Assembly: GCA_026389415.1 (NCBI GenBank)
Contig: JAPLHX010000199.1
Location: 1 to 16,078 of the forward strand
Reading direction: 5' to 3'
Length of the DNA: 16,078 nucleotides
Origin: Coprothermobacterota bacterium
Lineage (GTDB): Bacteria; Caldisericota; JANLFM01
Under the pieces are notes generated by a model. It saw nothing but the letters and a program-made list of their open reading frames with translations. It searched no databases and was not told where the DNA came from. Numbering within the stretch: the first letter of the stretch is position 1; every line of letters begins with the position of its first letter. Shown here one piece after another: positions 6,694-15,317 of this stretch. The position numbers were made by a program, and so were the translations under genes.

Positions 6694-6734
6694 AACGCCG
6701 GAGTTCCCTATAGGGAACTCCGGCGTTTCCCTTT
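6694..6734 (+). terminator. Rho-independent terminator after the acetate-CoA ligase gene
   Basis: aacgccggagttccc (6694-6708) pairs perfectly with gggaactccggcgtt (6713-6727) around a TATA loop, giving a 15-bp stem. It is followed by tccctttct, a modest pyrimidine tract. It begins 17 bases after the TAG stop and lies just upstream of the kinase promoter, isolating the two units. Confidence 0.88.
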
Positions 6735-6750
6735 CTATCGCAAATTTTTC

Positions 6751-6759
6751 TGTTATAGT
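6751..6759 (+). promoter_or_regulatory. Extended -10 promoter giving a leaderless start for the kinase gene
   Basis: TGT-TATAGT has the TGn extension of an extended -10 and sits seven bases before ATG 6767. There is no Shine-Dalgarno sequence between them and no good -35. The predicted transcript would begin at or next to the start codon. Confidence 0.5.
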
Positions 6760-6766
6760 TAGAAAA

Positions 6767-9460
6767 ATGATTGAGAAGGAATCCGCTTCCATTTGGAATC
6801 AGGAGCCTGCTTTGTTGGATCTTCTGCGTCAGGCTCCCATCCCATTCTGCCTTTGTCAGATCAGCGGAGACCTGCTTTTCGCCAACCAAGCTTTTAGTGA
6901 CCTGGTTTCCGCTTCCCCCTCCAGCTTGATCCAACTGCCTGTCTGGCAATGGCTGGGTTTGGCAAACTCTGACTACTGGACCCAATTGCTTTCGGCATTG
7001 GACGAACAAGCCTTGGTACAAACCGAAGCCTCGCTGATGCCTGTCCAGGGTGGAGTCCGGGATGTACGATGGACAATTTCATGGGCGGACTCGGAGCAAA
7101 AACAGCGAGCCGGATGGATCCAAATCTGGGGAACGGATTGGACGCGAGAACGAGAAATCTCCATCCAACTGGAGCGCGAGCTTGCTTCTCGCGCTAAAGA
7201 AATCCAACTGCTGGGTGAGACCGCATCCCAAATCGCCCTGGGTTTGGACCTGCCCAGCACGATGCGCGACATCGTTTCCTCGATCAAACGATTGATCACT
7301 TGCCATGGCGTGACGATCTTCCTGTTGGACGAAGGAAAAAAGACGATGCGGGTGCAGGCCGTGCAATACGATCCCGGGGTCTATCCGGACGAGGATTTGG
7401 AGCGAATTGTCGAAACGATGGTCGTCACAGTAGGCGAGGGTTTATCCGGATGGGTGGCAGCCACAGGTCAACCTGTGATTGCCCCAGATGCCGAAAACGA
7501 TCCCCGGGTAGTACACATTCCCGGTACCTTGCATGTGGAGGAGTCTTTGTTGGTCGTTCCGCTGAAGCTGAAAGAAGAAACCAAAGGTGTGATTACTCTG
7601 TCCCGTCTGGGCCTTCACCAGTTCAACGCGAGGGACCTGGCCTTGGTGGAAGCCCTCGCCTCCCAAGCGACGGTGGCCATCGAGAATGCGCAAGTCTTCC
7701 TCGAAGAACAGCGAAAAACGGAGCGAATTGCTTTTGGGCGAGAACTGTACCAAGCTCTCTCTCTATCGTTGGATGCAGAGGAAGTCTTACGAACCTTCCT
7801 GCGCGTTGCAGTTCCCCGGCTCTGTTTCGATTGGGCTGGATTTCTCTTCTACGATCGACAGAGCAACAACCTGCGATCGCTGGCCACGCCGGAAGATCCT
7901 GCCGTAGCCTTTCCCTTCAATAGATCTTTGGCAGAGGAATTAGCTACGAGCGGGACCATTTCTTTCTGCGATCGGATTGCTTCCTCTACCACCTATGGCG
8001 AAGAACAATGGTTGCGCGATAAATACATGGATGCCTATTGTGCCATCCCGCTGATCAGTAAAGGGGATTTTCGAGGATTGTGCTTGATGGCCTATCGAAA
8101 CCCGCCGGTTTCATGGGCGCGAGAAGAGATTGAAGACCTAGCCTATCCATTATCCGCGGCGATGGAAAATGCCCGGTTGTATACCAATGCCAAGATCCAA
8201 TTAGAAATGTTGGCGTTGGTCAGCCGTACGGGTGTGGCCATTGCCGGTGGCGAGGCCGATCTTCGTCAAACTCTCAAACGTGTATTGGAAGAAACTCGTT
8301 CCTCCATCGGCTCACACAGTGTGCGCTTGTACCAATTGGAACCGGACCAGGCGACGTTGCGTCCGGAAATTATCCTTTATCAGCCGGGACATTATTCCAT
8401 CAGCGACGAGGAACTGCTTTCCAAACTCACCCTGCACCTCGGGGAAGGCATCACCGGTTGGGTTGCCGCTACCGGACAGGGCGTGATCACCGGAGACGCA
8501 GAACACGATCCTCGGGCGAAACATTTAGAAGGAACCCCTTTTATCGATGAATCGATGATTTGCCTTCCCTTATTGCTTGGAGAGCGGATTCTGGGCGCCC
8601 TGACCCTTTCCAAATTGGGTTTGAATCAGTTTGGAGAGCAGGAATACCTCCTGGCTTCTTCGTTGGCTTCACAAATCGCCGTAGCGACGGAAAATGCGCG
8701 TCTCTACCAGGATCAGTTGATGGCAAGGGAGCGATTGGAGCAGGACATTGAGCAAATCCGACAATTGGAATCCATGCGGGAGGATTTTCTCTACTCCGTT
8801 TCCCACGAATTGAAAACCCCTTTGGTCACCATCTCAGCCGTTTTGGAAATGGCTGCGCGGAATCCGGAGCAGGAACGAGCAGGGGTGTTTTTACGTTATT
8901 ACCCTGTGCTTCAGCGTTCATCCGAACGACTGGATCGGCTGGTAGCCAATTTGCTGGAAACTTCGAAAATCTCCTCCGGCGCGTCGGATGTCAAAGCGCA
9001 ACGGGAAGACTTGAAGGTCCTGCTGGTGGAAGTGCGGGAACATTTGCTGCCGGAGGCTGCGCTCAAAGGAATTGACATGGTTCTGGATATCGGCGAAGGC
9101 CCGACAGACTTATATTTTGACCGGGAAAAGACACGTATTGTATTGATCAACTTACTTTCCAATGCGATCCGGTTTTCCCCCGTTGGCGGCCAGATCCTGG
9201 TTGGTTGCATGGAAGAAGCCGATGATGTGCAAATCTCGGTGCTGGACAATGGGCCAGGCATAGCAAGAGCCGATTTGCCACACATCTTTGACCGTTTCTT
9301 CCGAAGCTCTTCCCGCCTCATTCGCAATACGTCCGGAACCGGTATGGGACTGTATCTTTCCAAGGCTCTGGTGGAAATGCAAGGAGGACATATCGCCATC
9401 CTTTCCGAGCCAGGGAAGGGGACTAACGTGACCTTTAGCTTGCCGAGGAATCGAGCATGA
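6767..9460 (+). CDS. Soluble sensor histidine kinase, PAS-GAF-GAF-GAF-HisKA-HATPase
   Basis: The 897-residue protein has no membrane segment. Domains in order are a PAS-like sensor (about 15-135), GAF1 (about 150-310), GAF2 (about 325-470), GAF3 (about 480-646), a coiled linker, HisKA and HATPase_c (about 780-895). The phospho-acceptor is H680 in SVSHELKTPL. The N box is NLLSNAIRFSP (795-805), the G1 box DNGPGI (827-832) and the G2 box GTGMGLYL (857-864). All kinase motifs look intact. GAF1 and GAF3 share the block GEG(L/I)(S/T)GWVAATGQ and a conserved D-A-E-x-DPR, so they seem to derive from an internal duplication. The ligand is unknown. The stop overlaps the start of the cyclase gene (ATGA), implying translational coupling. 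No response regulator lies in the window. Confidence 0.93.
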   Translation: MIEKESASIWNQEPALLDLLRQAPIPFCLCQISGDLLFANQAFSDLVSASPSSLIQLPVWQWLGLANSDYWTQLLSALDEQALVQTEASLMPVQGGVRDVRWTISWADSEQKQRAGWIQIWGTDWTREREISIQLERELASRAKEIQLLGETASQIALGLDLPSTMRDIVSSIKRLITCHGVTIFLLDEGKKTMRVQAVQYDPGVYPDEDLERIVETMVVTVGEGLSGWVAATGQPVIAPDAENDPRVVHIPGTLHVEESLLVVPLKLKEETKGVITLSRLGLHQFNARDLALVEALASQATVAIENAQVFLEEQRKTERIAFGRELYQALSLSLDAEEVLRTFLRVAVPRLCFDWAGFLFYDRQSNNLRSLATPEDPAVAFPFNRSLAEELATSGTISFCDRIASSTTYGEEQWLRDKYMDAYCAIPLISKGDFRGLCLMAYRNPPVSWAREEIEDLAYPLSAAMENARLYTNAKIQLEMLALVSRTGVAIAGGEADLRQTLKRVLEETRSSIGSHSVRLYQLEPDQATLRPEIILYQPGHYSISDEELLSKLTLHLGEGITGWVAATGQGVITGDAEHDPRAKHLEGTPFIDESMICLPLLLGERILGALTLSKLGLNQFGEQEYLLASSLASQIAVATENARLYQDQLMARERLEQDIEQIRQLESMREDFLYSVSHELKTPLVTISAVLEMAARNPEQERAGVFLRYYPVLQRSSERLDRLVANLLETSKISSGASDVKAQREDLKVLLVEVREHLLPEAALKGIDMVLDIGEGPTDLYFDREKTRIVLINLLSNAIRFSPVGGQILVGCMEEADDVQISVLDNGPGIARADLPHIFDRFFRSSSRLIRNTSGTGMGLYLSKALVEMQGGHIAILSEPGKGTNVTFSLPRNRA

Positions 9461-10923
9461 AAACCCACGCTTCCCCGCTTTCCTTTCCTCAACCGCTTTG
9501 GGAGAACTTGCGGGAACATCATTTCATCTATCAGGAGGTGATTGCCCAATCGCACCATCTGCTGGGGACGGATCTCTGCTTATTGCTGATGCGTTCCGGT
9601 AGTGGGATGCTGCTCCCCTTGCCGGCCCCCCACTTGCCAGTCTCCCTGATTCCCCGACAGATAGCCGAGCAAACTCTCTTTTCCCTCGTTGGGCGACACG
9701 GGGACTGGATTCCAAGCGCAGATTGGCAAAGAGTTACCGGCATGGAAGTTCCCGGCCCCGTACTGGTCCTGCCTTTGCTGTTTCGCCAATGGCAACCTGG
9801 TTACATCCTGTTTTTCCTCCCAGCCCAAGCGGAACGACCCTCGAAACAGAGACTGGAACCACTGATGAGTCTCAGCGTCTCCCTGCTGGCCTTGCATATT
9901 CTGCGGCAAGAGCTCGTCCGGCGGACGGAGGATCTCTCTTTGCTCTTGCGTGCTGCTACTGCCATCGGATCACAATTGGAGTTGGACCAGACGTTTCAGC
10001 AGATTTTGGATTCCCTCACCGAAGTGGCAGGGATATCAAATGCCGCCATCCTGCTAATGGGAGAATCTGGAGATCATTTAGTATTACGGGCGCATCGCGG
10101 ATACAGTGCCAAGGTCTACGGACTGCGGATACCGCTTGACCGCGGCGTAACGGGACGCACAGCCCGCACCGGGATCGTGCAACTTGTACAGGATGTCAAT
10201 ACGGACCCGGACTACATCCGTGGCGTACCCGATGCTAAAAGCGAGATGGCTTTACCACTGAAAGCCGAAGGCCGGGTGATCGGTGTCCTGGATCTGGAAA
10301 CTACCATCTCTGGATTCTTTGATGAGAACCGGCAAACTCTGATCCAAAGTCTAGCAGACCAGATCTCCTTGGCCCTATACAACTCCATGCTCTACGAACG
10401 AACCCAGGAATTAGCCATCACTGATTCTCTCACGGGTTTGTTCAACCGGCGTACGATGTACCAACAGATGGAAAGGGAAATCCAACGATCTCGTCGGTTC
10501 CTTCACCCGCTCTCCTTGATGATGATCGATATTGACGGCTTCAAGCGATACAACGACGAACACGGGCACTTAGCCGGTGATGAGGGTTTGGTGCGCCTAT
10601 CAGCTTTGATCAAATCGAACGTGCGAGATGTGGATTTGTCTTACCGCTTTGGTGGGGAAGAATTCATTGTCCTTATTCCGGAAACTACTTTAGAAGGGGC
10701 TGTCCGTTTCGCGGAGCGACTGCGTCAACTGATCCAAGAAGCGCTCTCCTTTACCGTCTCAATTGGTGTGGCTCAATATACTCCGAACGAAACCGCTGAA
10801 GCCTGGTTAGCTCGGGTGGATTGGGCGCTTTATCAAGCCAAAAAAGAAGGAAAGGATCGAGTCCGATGCTGGACCTCTGATCTACCAACTGGGATGGGGA
10901 CTCATAGCGAACCGACCGGGTAA
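9457..10923 (+). CDS. GAF-domain diguanylate cyclase (GGDEF)
   Basis: This 488-residue cytosolic protein has a divergent, possibly GAF-like N-terminal region (about 15-150), a GAF domain (about 163-310; RGVTGRTARTGIVQLVQDVN) and a GGDEF domain (about 322-472). The active site is the GGEEF form (399-403), preceded by ITDSLTGLFNRR and MMIDIDGFKRYNDEHGH. An RxxD inhibitory site is present (RDVD, 390-393, five residues before GGEEF). It should make cyclic di-GMP from two GTP with product feedback. The ATG overlaps the kinase TGA by four bases, so the kinase and cyclase are co-translated and probably respond to related signals. The gene ends seven bases before the convergent MFS gene, with no evident terminator between them. 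Confidence 0.93.
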   Translation: MKTHASPLSFPQPLWENLREHHFIYQEVIAQSHHLLGTDLCLLLMRSGSGMLLPLPAPHLPVSLIPRQIAEQTLFSLVGRHGDWIPSADWQRVTGMEVPGPVLVLPLLFRQWQPGYILFFLPAQAERPSKQRLEPLMSLSVSLLALHILRQELVRRTEDLSLLLRAATAIGSQLELDQTFQQILDSLTEVAGISNAAILLMGESGDHLVLRAHRGYSAKVYGLRIPLDRGVTGRTARTGIVQLVQDVNTDPDYIRGVPDAKSEMALPLKAEGRVIGVLDLETTISGFFDENRQTLIQSLADQISLALYNSMLYERTQELAITDSLTGLFNRRTMYQQMEREIQRSRRFLHPLSLMMIDIDGFKRYNDEHGHLAGDEGLVRLSALIKSNVRDVDLSYRFGGEEFIVLIPETTLEGAVRFAERLRQLIQEALSFTVSIGVAQYTPNETAEAWLARVDWALYQAKKEGKDRVRCWTSDLPTGMGTHSEPTG

Positions 10924-10930
10924 AATCCTC

Positions 10931-12208
10931 CTAAGCTAGCCTACGCAGACCCGGACGGCGCCAACCAATGGCAGCTACAATCAGTCCGTTGAGAAAAGCC
11001 CCAATCATCACTGCCAGAGGCGCACCGAGCAATTGGGCCATGCTGCCGGCGAGAAAATTTCCAAAGGGCGTCATGCCCATGAATGTAATCGTATAGAAAC
11101 TCATCACCCGACCGCGCAAATGGTCCGGTGCAGCGGTTTGCAATAGAGTGTTCACCGTGACGTTTTGTGTGACCATGGCCCACCCCGCAATCGGCAAGAG
11201 CAATAGACTGAGCCAGTACCAGCGCGATAGCGAGAGGCCAATCAAAGCCAGCGAGAAAAGCAGGTTCCCCAAGAATACGAAAAAGCCTTTCTTGCGACTG
11301 GAACCCTGCATGGCAATACTGAAAGCACCAACCAACGCGCCAATCCCCACGGCGGACATCAAACCGCCATATCCCGCTGCACCCGTTTGCAGGATGTCGC
11401 GGGCGAATAGGGGAAGCAAGGGCAGGTATGAGACGGCAAAGATGGAGGTGGTCATTACAATCAGCAACAAGGAACGGATATCAGGTTCTCGCCAGACATA
11501 GTGAATGCCCTGGCGAACGCTGTCTAAGAGATTCGCCTGGGATGGTGCCGGCAATCGAGACGGGATTCGCATCAACAGCAGGGCAAGGATCGTTGCGCAA
11601 TAACTGAACCCGTTGATCAGAAAACATCCGGCGACACCGGTCCATGCGATCAGGATCCCGGCGATGGCCGGACCCAGGATGCGGGCAAGATTAAAGCTGA
11701 TTGAATTCAGCCCGATCGCGTTCAATAGCTGGTTTTTTCCCACCAGTTCGATGATGAAAGACTGGCGCGTGGGCGTATCGAAGGCGTTCATCGTGCCTAG
11801 GAGAAAAGCCAACACGATCACATGCCAAACTTGCACGACACCCGTCCAAGCCAGGATCCCTAGTGTGACAGCCTGCAAAGCCAATACGGTTTGTGTGACG
11901 AACAGCAACTTGCGCTTGGGAATGCGGTCGGCTACTGCGCCGCCAAACAAGGACAGAAGCAACACGGGCAGCGTTCCCAAGGCGGAAACCAGGCCCAGAT
12001 AGAAGGCAGAATCCGTCAATTGCAGGATTAACCAACCCTGCGCAGTGGCCTGCATCCAGGTTCCGATCAGAGAGATTGATTGCCCGATCCAATACAGGCG
12101 GTAGTTACGCCCGCCAAGCGAACGGAATGCTCGTTGGAGGGATCCTGACCCTGACTCCGTTCCGTCGGAGCTGTGGGGAGAAGTTTCGGTGGATTGGGGA
12201 AGCGACAA
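10931..12208 (-). CDS. MFS exporter, EntS-like family (MFS_3)
   Basis: The 425-residue major facilitator has about twelve membrane helices. The first is preceded by the family-typical FRSLGGRNYRLYWIGQSISLIGTWMQ (28-53), and motif A is GGAVADRIPKRKLL (89-102). Members resemble enterobactin exporter EntS and macrolide effluxers and export small molecules using the proton gradient. The substrate is not predictable. The first possible start is TTG at 12208 without a Shine-Dalgarno sequence; it lies 14 bases after the degV stop, so translation may be coupled. The first 24 residues are Ser- and Thr-rich and may not all be translated. Confidence 0.88.
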   Translation of the reverse strand: MSLPQSTETSPHSSDGTESGSGSLQRAFRSLGGRNYRLYWIGQSISLIGTWMQATAQGWLILQLTDSAFYLGLVSALGTLPVLLLSLFGGAVADRIPKRKLLFVTQTVLALQAVTLGILAWTGVVQVWHVIVLAFLLGTMNAFDTPTRQSFIIELVGKNQLLNAIGLNSISFNLARILGPAIAGILIAWTGVAGCFLINGFSYCATILALLLMRIPSRLPAPSQANLLDSVRQGIHYVWREPDIRSLLLIVMTTSIFAVSYLPLLPLFARDILQTGAAGYGGLMSAVGIGALVGAFSIAMQGSSRKKGFFVFLGNLLFSLALIGLSLSRWYWLSLLLLPIAGWAMVTQNVTVNTLLQTAAPDHLRGRVMSFYTITFMGMTPFGNFLAGSMAQLLGAPLAVMIGAFLNGLIVAAIGWRRPGLRRLA

Positions 12209-12222
12209 GGGGAGGATCAGAG

Positions 12223-13074
12223 TTAGGATTCGATTGGGTAAAACGCCACCGCAATTGCGCCTGGGCCGGAATGAGAACCAAGCGCCGGTCCCACTTCGGA
12301 GATGGGAATGTCCTCCACGAAAGCAAATTCACGCATTAATCGGGTTCGGAGCGCTAGAGCTTCCTCTTCCACATCGGCGTGGATCACAGATAGCCGGCAT
12401 CGTTGTTCTCCCACGACAGAACGGATTTTATGGATCATTTTTTCCATCGCTGTTCGATAGCTGGATGCCTTACTGGCCAATTCAATCACACCTTGACGGA
12501 TGCGTATGATCGGTTTGATGTTGAGGAAATTCACTACTCGAGCCACTGCACTGGAGATCCGACCGTTTCTCTCCGCATATTTCAAGTCAGGCAGCATCGC
12601 CAGGATCTGGATTCGGCTGACCACGCGTTGAACGCGACCCAGGATTTCCTCCTTCAGGTTCCGTTCTCGCACAGCATTCGCCGCCTCTATGGCCACGAAA
12701 CCCAGCCCCATCGACACGCTCTTGGAGTCAATGATCTCGATCTCACCCTCTGGAACCATGGATTTAGCGATCGTGGCCGATTGGTAGGCCGCGCTTTGCC
12801 GGGCGGCGACCGTGCAAGCCAAAATCGATTTCCCATGTACGAGCAAACGGCGAAATATCTCCAAATAGGTGCCGGGAGGTGGGGCGGAGGTGCTGGGAAC
12901 CGTGCTATCGCTGCGAAGAAATTGGAAGAATTTCTTGGGGGAGAGGTCGATTTTATCGAGAAAAGACTTACCACCAAACACCACCGGAAAGGGAACCAAT
13001 GTCAATCCGAACTGTTCCACCAGTTCCTCTGGCAAATCCGCTACACTGTCCACCACTACTGCGAATTCATTCAC
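12223..13074 (-). CDS. DegV family fatty-acid-binding protein
   Basis: From GTG 13074 the product has 283 residues, the usual DegV length, and begins with the expected beta strand NEFAVVVDSVADLPEE. Ligand-pocket landmarks are STSAPPPGTY (61-70, the equivalent of the TSQPSP loop), LKYAERNGRISSA (164-176) and EVGPALGSHSGPGAIAVAF (260-278). DegV proteins bind fatty acids, and some (FakB) deliver them to the FakA kinase for phosphorylation; no FakA gene is visible here. A longer reading to 13425 would add over 100 residues unlike the family and run through the divergent deacetylase gene. The promoter geometry suggests a leaderless start at 13074. The gene is followed by the MFS exporter in one likely operon. 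Confidence 0.9.
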   Translation of the reverse strand: MNEFAVVVDSVADLPEELVEQFGLTLVPFPVVFGGKSFLDKIDLSPKKFFQFLRSDSTVPSTSAPPPGTYLEIFRRLLVHGKSILACTVAARQSAAYQSATIAKSMVPEGEIEIIDSKSVSMGLGFVAIEAANAVRERNLKEEILGRVQRVVSRIQILAMLPDLKYAERNGRISSAVARVVNFLNIKPIIRIRQGVIELASKASSYRTAMEKMIHKIRSVVGEQRCRLSVIHADVEEEALALRTRLMREFAFVEDIPISEVGPALGSHSGPGAIAVAFYPIES

Positions 13075-13080
13075 AATCCT

Positions 13081-13109
13081 ATTGTAGGTTGCAATAAGCG
13101 GAAACTCAA
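13081..13109 (-). promoter_or_regulatory. Promoter of the degV-MFS operon
   Basis: On the minus strand TTGAGT (13109-13104) and TACAAT (13086-13081) are separated by exactly 17 bases. GTG 13074 follows the -10 after six bases, so the transcript would start at or beside the start codon. Confidence 0.6.
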
Positions 13110-13114
13110 ACGAT

Positions 13115-13123
13115 TGGTATGAT
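13115..13123 (+). promoter_or_regulatory. Extended -10 promoter of the polysaccharide deacetylase gene
   Basis: TGG-TATGAT has the TGn extension and lies six bases before GTG 13130. No Shine-Dalgarno sequence and no clear -35 are present. The -10 lies just beyond the degV -35 in a spacer of 55 bases, so the two promoters share DNA. Confidence 0.5.
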
Positions 13124-13129
13124 GGACCC

Positions 13130-13924
13130 GTGCGGAGATTGATCTTGATTCTACTCCTGCTCCTGTTGGCAGTTTTACCCTCCTGCCAATGGCTGTCACC
13201 CTGGCTGCGCTCACTCTGGCCCAGTCCCACGGCTTCCATCTCGCCCAGCAACCCTCCTACCATTTCCACTCCTTTGGCCACGGGAAATGTTCCACCTCCA
13301 GGCCCGGTGGAACCTGCGGAGATTGACATTGGCCCAGCGGGGACGATGCGCATGGCTCTGACTTTTGATGCCGGAGCGGATCCTGGATATACCAAAGAGA
13401 TTCTGGATATTTGTGCGAAGCACAAAGCCCCAGCGACCTTCTTTTTGACGGGAGACTGGCTGGAACAGAATGTGGAAGACGCCCGCGAGATGGTGCTTAA
13501 GGGGCATGCCTTGGGAAATCATTGCCAGACCCATCTCCACCTGACCCCGCTCGAAGACGAAGAGGTTCGAAGCGAACTCCAGCAGATGGAAGAGTCCTGC
13601 TTACGTTTGGTCGGTCACAGCACCAAACCCTATTTCCGGGCGCCTTTTGGTGAGAGGGATGAACGGATTTTGCGGTTGGCGGCCCAAGAAGGTTACTGGC
13701 ATATCTATTGGACATTGGATTCCTTGGACTGGGAAATGGGGCATTCCACCGATTGGGTGAAAGAGCGCGTGCTTAATCGCCTCCAGGACGGGGCCATACT
13801 CCTCTTTCATGTCTCCAGCCCTTATACATTTCAGATTTTAGACGATTTGTTGGATCAGATGGAATTAAAAGGCTATCGCATTGTACCACTGGCCGATTTT
13901 CTACCGCTTCCGACCACTTCTTGA
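13130..13924 (+). CDS. Polysaccharide deacetylase (NodB domain), probable lipoprotein
   Basis: The protein has 264 residues. An N-terminal signal segment (RRLILILLLLLLAVLPSC) ends in a lipobox-like LPSC with C19, followed by a Pro/Ser/Thr-rich linker (to about 65), suggesting an extracellular, membrane-anchored enzyme. The NodB domain shows MALTFDAGAD (75-84; D80 catalytic, with Ala at the usual second Asp), HCQTH (131-135) with both metal-binding histidines, RAPFG (170-174), DSLDW (197-201) and LLFH (224-227). It probably removes acetyl groups from peptidoglycan or another cell-surface glycan. TFDAG instead of TFDDG means one usual metal ligand is changed; D84 nearby might compensate. Pro at lipobox position -2 is unusual. 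The GTG start fits a leaderless promoter. Enolase follows 53 bases later and is probably co-transcribed. Confidence 0.88.
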   Translation: MRRLILILLLLLLAVLPSCQWLSPWLRSLWPSPTASISPSNPPTISTPLATGNVPPPGPVEPAEIDIGPAGTMRMALTFDAGADPGYTKEILDICAKHKAPATFFLTGDWLEQNVEDAREMVLKGHALGNHCQTHLHLTPLEDEEVRSELQQMEESCLRLVGHSTKPYFRAPFGERDERILRLAAQEGYWHIYWTLDSLDWEMGHSTDWVKERVLNRLQDGAILLFHVSSPYTFQILDDLLDQMELKGYRIVPLADFLPLPTTS

Positions 13925-13977
13925 TTTCCCCCATTGCTTGTCTGAGAATAAGTCACAAAAGCGATAAGGAGAATACG

Positions 13978-15264
13978 ATGAGCACCATTGATGAGATCTT
14001 AGCTCGCGAAATCCTGGATTCCCGCGGCCAACCCACTGTTGAGGTGGAAGTAAGGCTGATGGACGGCACCATCGGTCGAGCCGCGGTACCTTCCGGCGCC
14101 TCTACCGGCAGCCACGAAACCTTGGAGTTGCGCGACGGTGACAAATCGCGTTTTGGCGGTAAAGGAGTTACCCAAGCCGTTGCCAATGTGATAGATAAGA
14201 TTTACCCCGCCTTGGAAGGGTGGGATGTCTTCGGTCAGACGGAAATCGACCGGGCGATGATCGCATTGGACGGTACCGGCAATAAGGAACATCTGGGAGC
14301 CAATGCCATGCTCGGCGTATCCCTAGCCTGTGCCGATGCTGCGGCCAATTTTCTCGGCGTACCGCTGCATTTCTACCTGGGCGGTTTGAATGGACGCATG
14401 TTGCCGGTGCCGTTGATGAATATCCTCAACGGTGGAAAACACGCCGACAACAATGTTGACATCCAGGAGTTCATGATTGTGCCCGTTGGTGGCGGTTCCT
14501 TCCGGGAAGCCTTGCGAATTGGGGCGGAGGTCTACCATGCATTGAAAGTCGTGCTAAAGGAGAAGGGGCTCTCCGCGGCGATTGGAGACGAGGGCGGATT
14601 TGCGCCGGATTTGGCCACCAATGAAGATGCACTGAAATTGATGGTGACCGCGATTGAACGAACGGCTTGGAAATTGGGCGAAGACGTCCTGCTGGCTCTC
14701 GACCCTGCCGCCTCGGAATTCTTTGCGGATGGGCAGTACATCATCAAGGCGGAAAACCGCAAGCTTTCCCCCAAGGAGATGGTGACGTATTATAGCGACC
14801 TGGTTTCCCGCTATCCGATTATTTCGATCGAAGACGGTCTGGCCGAGGACGATTGGGAAGGTTGGCGAGAGATCACCCGCGTTCTGGGGCATAAAATCCA
14901 ACTCATTGGTGACGACCTATTCGTCACCAATCCCCAACGACTGCAAAAGGGGATCGAAGAAAAGACGGCCAACGCCATCCTGATCAAGCTGAACCAGATC
15001 GGTACACTGACGGAAACGATGGATGTCATAAGCATGGCTGATCGTGCCGGTTACACGGCAGTGGTCTCCCACCGTTCCGGGGAAACAGAAGATACCTTTA
15101 TTTCCGACCTTGTGGTAGCCCTCAACGCCGGTCAGATCAAAACGGGTGCGCCCGCTCGCTCGGAACGAACTTGCAAATACAACCAATTGCTGCGCATTGA
15201 GGAAAATCTGGGAGAAGCCGCCAGTTTTCTGGGTAAAGCCACCTTCGCCAAATTCCTGAAGTAG
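13978..15264 (+). CDS. eno: Enolase (phosphopyruvate hydratase)
   Basis: The 428-residue protein converts 2-phosphoglycerate to phosphoenolpyruvate in glycolysis and gluconeogenesis. All key elements are present: the mobile loop SGASTGSHETLELRDGD (39-55), catalytic E205 (GDEGGFAP), Mg ligands D242 (LALDPAASEF), E285 (SIEDGL) and D312 (IGDDLFVTN), catalytic K337 (LIKLNQIGT), and the signature SHRSGETEDTFI (364-375) with K388. AAGGAG at 13966-13971 sets ATG 13978 as the start; the in-frame extension to 13921 has no such site. It follows the deacetylase gene and may be transcribed with it. Confidence 0.98.
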   Translation: MSTIDEILAREILDSRGQPTVEVEVRLMDGTIGRAAVPSGASTGSHETLELRDGDKSRFGGKGVTQAVANVIDKIYPALEGWDVFGQTEIDRAMIALDGTGNKEHLGANAMLGVSLACADAAANFLGVPLHFYLGGLNGRMLPVPLMNILNGGKHADNNVDIQEFMIVPVGGGSFREALRIGAEVYHALKVVLKEKGLSAAIGDEGGFAPDLATNEDALKLMVTAIERTAWKLGEDVLLALDPAASEFFADGQYIIKAENRKLSPKEMVTYYSDLVSRYPIISIEDGLAEDDWEGWREITRVLGHKIQLIGDDLFVTNPQRLQKGIEEKTANAILIKLNQIGTLTETMDVISMADRAGYTAVVSHRSGETEDTFISDLVVALNAGQIKTGAPARSERTCKYNQLLRIEENLGEAASFLGKATFAKFLK

Positions 15265-15266
15265 GT

Positions 15267-15313
15267 GACCTCCAAAATCCAGTTAGAAGAGCTTTTCTGG
15301 TTGAATTGAGGTC
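15267..15313. terminator. Possible bidirectional terminator between eno and the HAD gene
   Basis: gacctc (15267-15272) pairs with gaggtc (15308-15313), and inside it ccag with ctgg and agaagagcttttct fold further into an imperfect cruciform-like stem. It fills the 53-base gap between two convergent genes. No long T-run follows on either side, so the assignment is tentative. Confidence 0.45.
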
Positions 15314-15317
15314 TCGA

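Noticed and set aside
12403..13122. Plus-strand open frame of 239 codons
   Set aside because: It lies entirely opposite the degV gene, which has clear family motifs; the translation is His-rich shadow sequence.
13075..13425. N-terminal extension of DegV
   Set aside because: It runs antisense through the deacetylase gene and adds residues not found in DegV proteins; the GTG at 13074 fits family length and promoter spacing.
13921..13977. N-terminal extension of enolase
   Set aside because: It has no ribosome binding site, whereas ATG 13978 has AAGGAG and gives the usual enolase N-terminus.
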